From Arthrobacter sp. ok362 (GTDB lineage Bacteria > Actinomycetota > Actinomycetes > Actinomycetales > Micrococcaceae), in NCBI RefSeq assembly GCF_900102785.1, contig NZ_FNGC01000012.1, forward strand, positions 81,985 through 145,984: 64,000 nt of DNA, in the 5' to 3' direction. The notes under the pieces were generated by a model. That model saw nothing but the letters and a program-made list of their open reading frames with translations, was not told where the DNA came from and made no database searches. How positions within the stretch are numbered: position 1 is the stretch's first letter; each line of letters starts with the position of its first letter. The position numbers were made by a program, and so were the translations under genes. Shown here in pieces: positions 62,131 through 64,000 of the stretch.

Positions 62131-62619
62131 CTACCCGGCGTCGAGCTGGAGGGTCATGAAGACGCTGTTGGGGTCGGGCTCGTAGCCGGCGAACGGCGGG
62201 CAGTCCGTGAAGCCGTGCCGCGCGTACAGCCGCCGCGCGGGAGCGAAAAACGCCTGGCTCCCTGTCTCCAGGAACAACCGCCGGTAGCCGCTGTGCCGGG
62301 CCTCCGCCAGGAGGTGGCGGAGCAGCGCCGAGGCAACGCCGCGCCCGCGGGCTGCATTCGCGGTGCGCATCGACTTGATCTCAGCGTCGCCGGGAGCCAG
62401 GCGTTTCAGCGCCGCGCAGCCCAACAGCTGTGAGTCCTCCCGGGCGGTCCAGAAGCTGATGCCCGGTCCGGCCAGTGCGGCGGGATCAAGGGCGTGGACG
62501 CTTTCCGGCGGGGAGGTCGCGTACATGTCAGCGAGGTGCTCGTCCAGAAGCTGCTGGACGTCCTCCCGCTCCGGGGTGTCGCGCCCAATCAGGATCGTGC
62601 CGCCGGGAGTGCCTGCCAT
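62131..62619 (-). CDS. GNAT-family N-acetyltransferase
   Basis: A 162-residue GNAT protein. Landmarks are SFWTAREDSQLLGCAALKRL, EIKSMRTANAARGRGVASALLRHLLAEA (acetyl-CoA loop RGRGVA) and FLETGSQAFFAPARRLYARHGF. The layout is the YsnE/PhnO-like small GNAT type. It starts six bases from the end of gatD on the same strand, so it may be the last gene of the murT-gatD operon. Confidence 0.88.
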   Translation of the reverse strand: MAGTPGGTILIGRDTPEREDVQQLLDEHLADMYATSPPESVHALDPAALAGPGISFWTAREDSQLLGCAALKRLAPGDAEIKSMRTANAARGRGVASALLRHLLAEARHSGYRRLFLETGSQAFFAPARRLYARHGFTDCPPFAGYEPDPNSVFMTLQLDAG

Positions 62620-62624
62620 CTGGG

Positions 62625-63422
62625 TCAGCGGGGCCGGCGGGCGGCGTGTTCACGTGCCAGCACCGCATAGGAGTCGTCCGGGGTGCCCGGCGTGAAGCTG
62701 CCGTATTTGCGTTCGACGGCGGTCGTGATCAGGAAGTCCGCGAGGGCCGGGTTCTTGGGCAGCAGTGAACCGTGCAGGTAGCTCGCCACGATGTTGCGGT
62801 AGCGGGCGCCTTCCTGGCCGTCGGTGCTGTTGTTGCCGGTGCCCTTGGCGGTGGTTCCGAGCGGTTCGACGCCGGGTCCCAGTGTGGTCTGGCCGCTGTG
62901 GTTCTCATAGCCCAGGATGCTGCCGAACTCGGGGGAGGCGACGGTGACGTTGCCGATCAGGCGTTCGTCGGTGCCGTGGGTCTCCACGTCCAGGATGCCG
63001 ATGCCAGGCAGGACCGAGCCGAGCCGGGTCTTGAAGAATTTCCCGAAGAGCTGGTACAGCCCGCAGATCACGAGCATCGGGGTGCCGTCCTCGGCCAGCT
63101 GCTTCAAGGTGGACTCGCGGGAGAGGAGGTCGTCCTGGATCACGAGCTGTCCGCTGTCCTGTCCGCCGCCACCGATAATCAGGTCCACGTCTGCCGGGAA
63201 CTGGTCACCGACGTTGTATTCGAGCAGTTCCGGCGTGTAGCCGTGCCAGCGCAGGCGCTGCGCGAGGACCAGGGCGTTTCCCCAGTCGCCGTAGATGTTC
63301 ATGTCCCGCGGGTAGAGCTGCAGGACCCGGATGGTTCCCTTGCTGGGGGCCGCGGAATCTTCGGGCGGAAGTTCGTGCCCAAAAGAGAGTTCGTGCGGGG
63401 TTTCGGGGGACCGGGGGGTCAT
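62625..63422 (-). CDS. gatD: GatD, glutamine amidotransferase subunit of lipid II amidation
   Basis: A 265-residue class I-type glutaminase (CobB/CobQ-like). The nucleophile is Cys120 in MLVICGLYQLFGKFF, with the His in SYLHGSLLPKNP (His217) and IRVLQLYPRDMNIYGDWGNA near the N-terminus. It supplies ammonia to MurT, which amidates the D-glutamate of lipid II to D-isoglutamine. It overlaps the murT stop by four bases (63419-63422). Confidence 0.93.
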   Translation of the reverse strand: MTPRSPETPHELSFGHELPPEDSAAPSKGTIRVLQLYPRDMNIYGDWGNALVLAQRLRWHGYTPELLEYNVGDQFPADVDLIIGGGGQDSGQLVIQDDLLSRESTLKQLAEDGTPMLVICGLYQLFGKFFKTRLGSVLPGIGILDVETHGTDERLIGNVTVASPEFGSILGYENHSGQTTLGPGVEPLGTTAKGTGNNSTDGQEGARYRNIVASYLHGSLLPKNPALADFLITTAVERKYGSFTPGTPDDSYAVLAREHAARRPR

Positions 63423-64000
63423 GAGACCACCTCCACTGTGGTGATTTTGGAGAGCTCGCGGCGGATGGCCAGCATGGCCGTGTAGGTGCAGAAGATCCTC
63501 TTCGGCTTGCCCTGGCCGCCGCGGATGAACGCTGCCAGTGCCGGCGCGATTTCCGTGTCGACGGCACCGATGGCGACGTCGTCGTACTGCAGCCGCAACG
63601 CCATGTCGTAGGCGCGGGAGCCCGTGAGCTGGTCCACGCCGCCGTCGCGGAGGGTGTCGAATTCGACGTCCCACAGCCAGGACATGTCCCGGCCGTCAGC
63701 GTAATTGTCATTGATCGCAATCATCGTGGCGTACCCGGCGGCCGGGAATGATTTCAAGCCGAGCCGGAAACCGCTGGGGTTCTTGACCAGCACCAGCTCC
63801 AGCGGCAGGCCATCGACCACAAGGCTTTCGCCGCGGCCAAACGCCGGCGCCACCTTGGACAGCGCCGTGAGCAGGCCGGCGTGGTCGGTACCGGTGCCGC
63901 GGGCGCCTGAGACACCGCGGGCCAGGGTCAGCGCGGCGGCGGCATTGAAGATGTTGTAGACGCCGCGCAGCAACATGGGCGTGGTGACCGTCGCGCCGTC
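63419..64000 (-). CDS. murT: MurT, lipid II isoglutaminyl synthase subunit, 5' end outside window
   Basis: The C-terminal 193 residues of a Mur-ligase-like protein are visible. MLLRGVYNIFNAAAALTLARGV and LVKNPSGFRLGLKSFPAAGYATMIAINDNYADGRDMSWLWDVEF match the C-terminal domain of MurT, which binds GatD. The gene continues past base 64000. With GatD it amidates lipid II, needed for cross-linking in many Gram-positive bacteria. Confidence 0.93.
   Translation of the reverse strand, partial: DGATVTTPMLLRGVYNIFNAAAALTLARGVSGARGTGTDHAGLLTALSKVAPAFGRGESLVVDGLPLELVLVKNPSGFRLGLKSFPAAGYATMIAINDNYADGRDMSWLWDVEFDTLRDGGVDQLTGSRAYDMALRLQYDDVAIGAVDTEIAPALAAFIRGGQGKPKRIFCTYTAMLAIRRELSKITTVEVVS

Overview
The window reads as chromosomal DNA of a high-GC actinobacterium, most likely a member of the Micrococcaceae such as Arthrobacter or Pseudarthrobacter. 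That is an inference. It rests on C/G-rich third codon positions, mycothiol-linked genes (S-hydroxymethyl-mycothiol dehydrogenase, a mycoredoxin), the MurT/GatD peptidoglycan amidation pair, the thrS - HIT - phosphatidylinositol-phosphate synthase - pdxS neighbourhood, an IdeR/DtxR-type iron box and an actinobacterial SOS box. I saw no rRNA, tRNA, CRISPR array, prophage or insertion sequence.

Layout. 0-5.6 kb: two paralogous RND efflux pumps around a short lipoprotein, on the minus strand. 5.9-13.5 kb: mixed single genes (DUF1918, TPM/DUF5129-like, SRPBCC, 2-oxoglutarate oxygenase, secreted phosphoesterase, EEP hydrolase apparently starting at CTG, thioesterase, DUF2177, lipoate ligase-like). 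13.6-20 kb: a dicarboxylate (probably malonate) locus with a GntR/FCD regulator, MatC-like permease, class III CoA-transferase and a fused carboxyltransferase, plus a carboxylesterase. 20-23.7 kb: small genes and GNAT acetyltransferases. 23.8-29.7 kb: an iron locus with efeO-efeB on one side of two iron boxes. On the other side is a single 865-residue protein combining an adenylation domain, a carrier domain and a membrane acyltransferase, followed by a convergent Tat-type lipoprotein esterase. 30.6-34.9 kb: a membrane esterase divergent from an MprF-like aminoacyl-phosphatidylglycerol synthase. 35-37.5 kb: a frameshifted MFS transporter divergent from a zinc-finger/HTH protein across a palindromic operator. 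37.5-43 kb: AAA ATPase, VOC proteins, a poorly coding stretch, a GAF-ANTAR regulator and DinB. 43.1-45.2 kb: the mycothiol formaldehyde/redox group. 45.4-51.4 kb: SRAP/YedK protein, VOC, chorismate mutase, and an SOS box before DUF6504-dnaE2. 51.6-56 kb: thrS-HIT-pgsA and pdxS, followed by a strong terminator and a 58-base palindrome. 56-64 kb: M3 peptidase, two alpha/beta hydrolases, arr, membrane proteins, a GNAT, and gatD-murT running off the edge.

The most interesting signals are three. First, the iron-box-linked adenylation-carrier-acyltransferase protein looks like a one-polypeptide analogue of the Dlt machinery. Second, the MatC/GntR locus replaces the known MatA/MatB enzymes with a CoA-transferase and a fused AccD-AccA-like protein. 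Third, an MprF-like protein with an odd N-terminal membrane region sits head-to-head with a candidate aminoacyl-lipid hydrolase. All functions are assigned by reading motifs in translations; no database search was possible.
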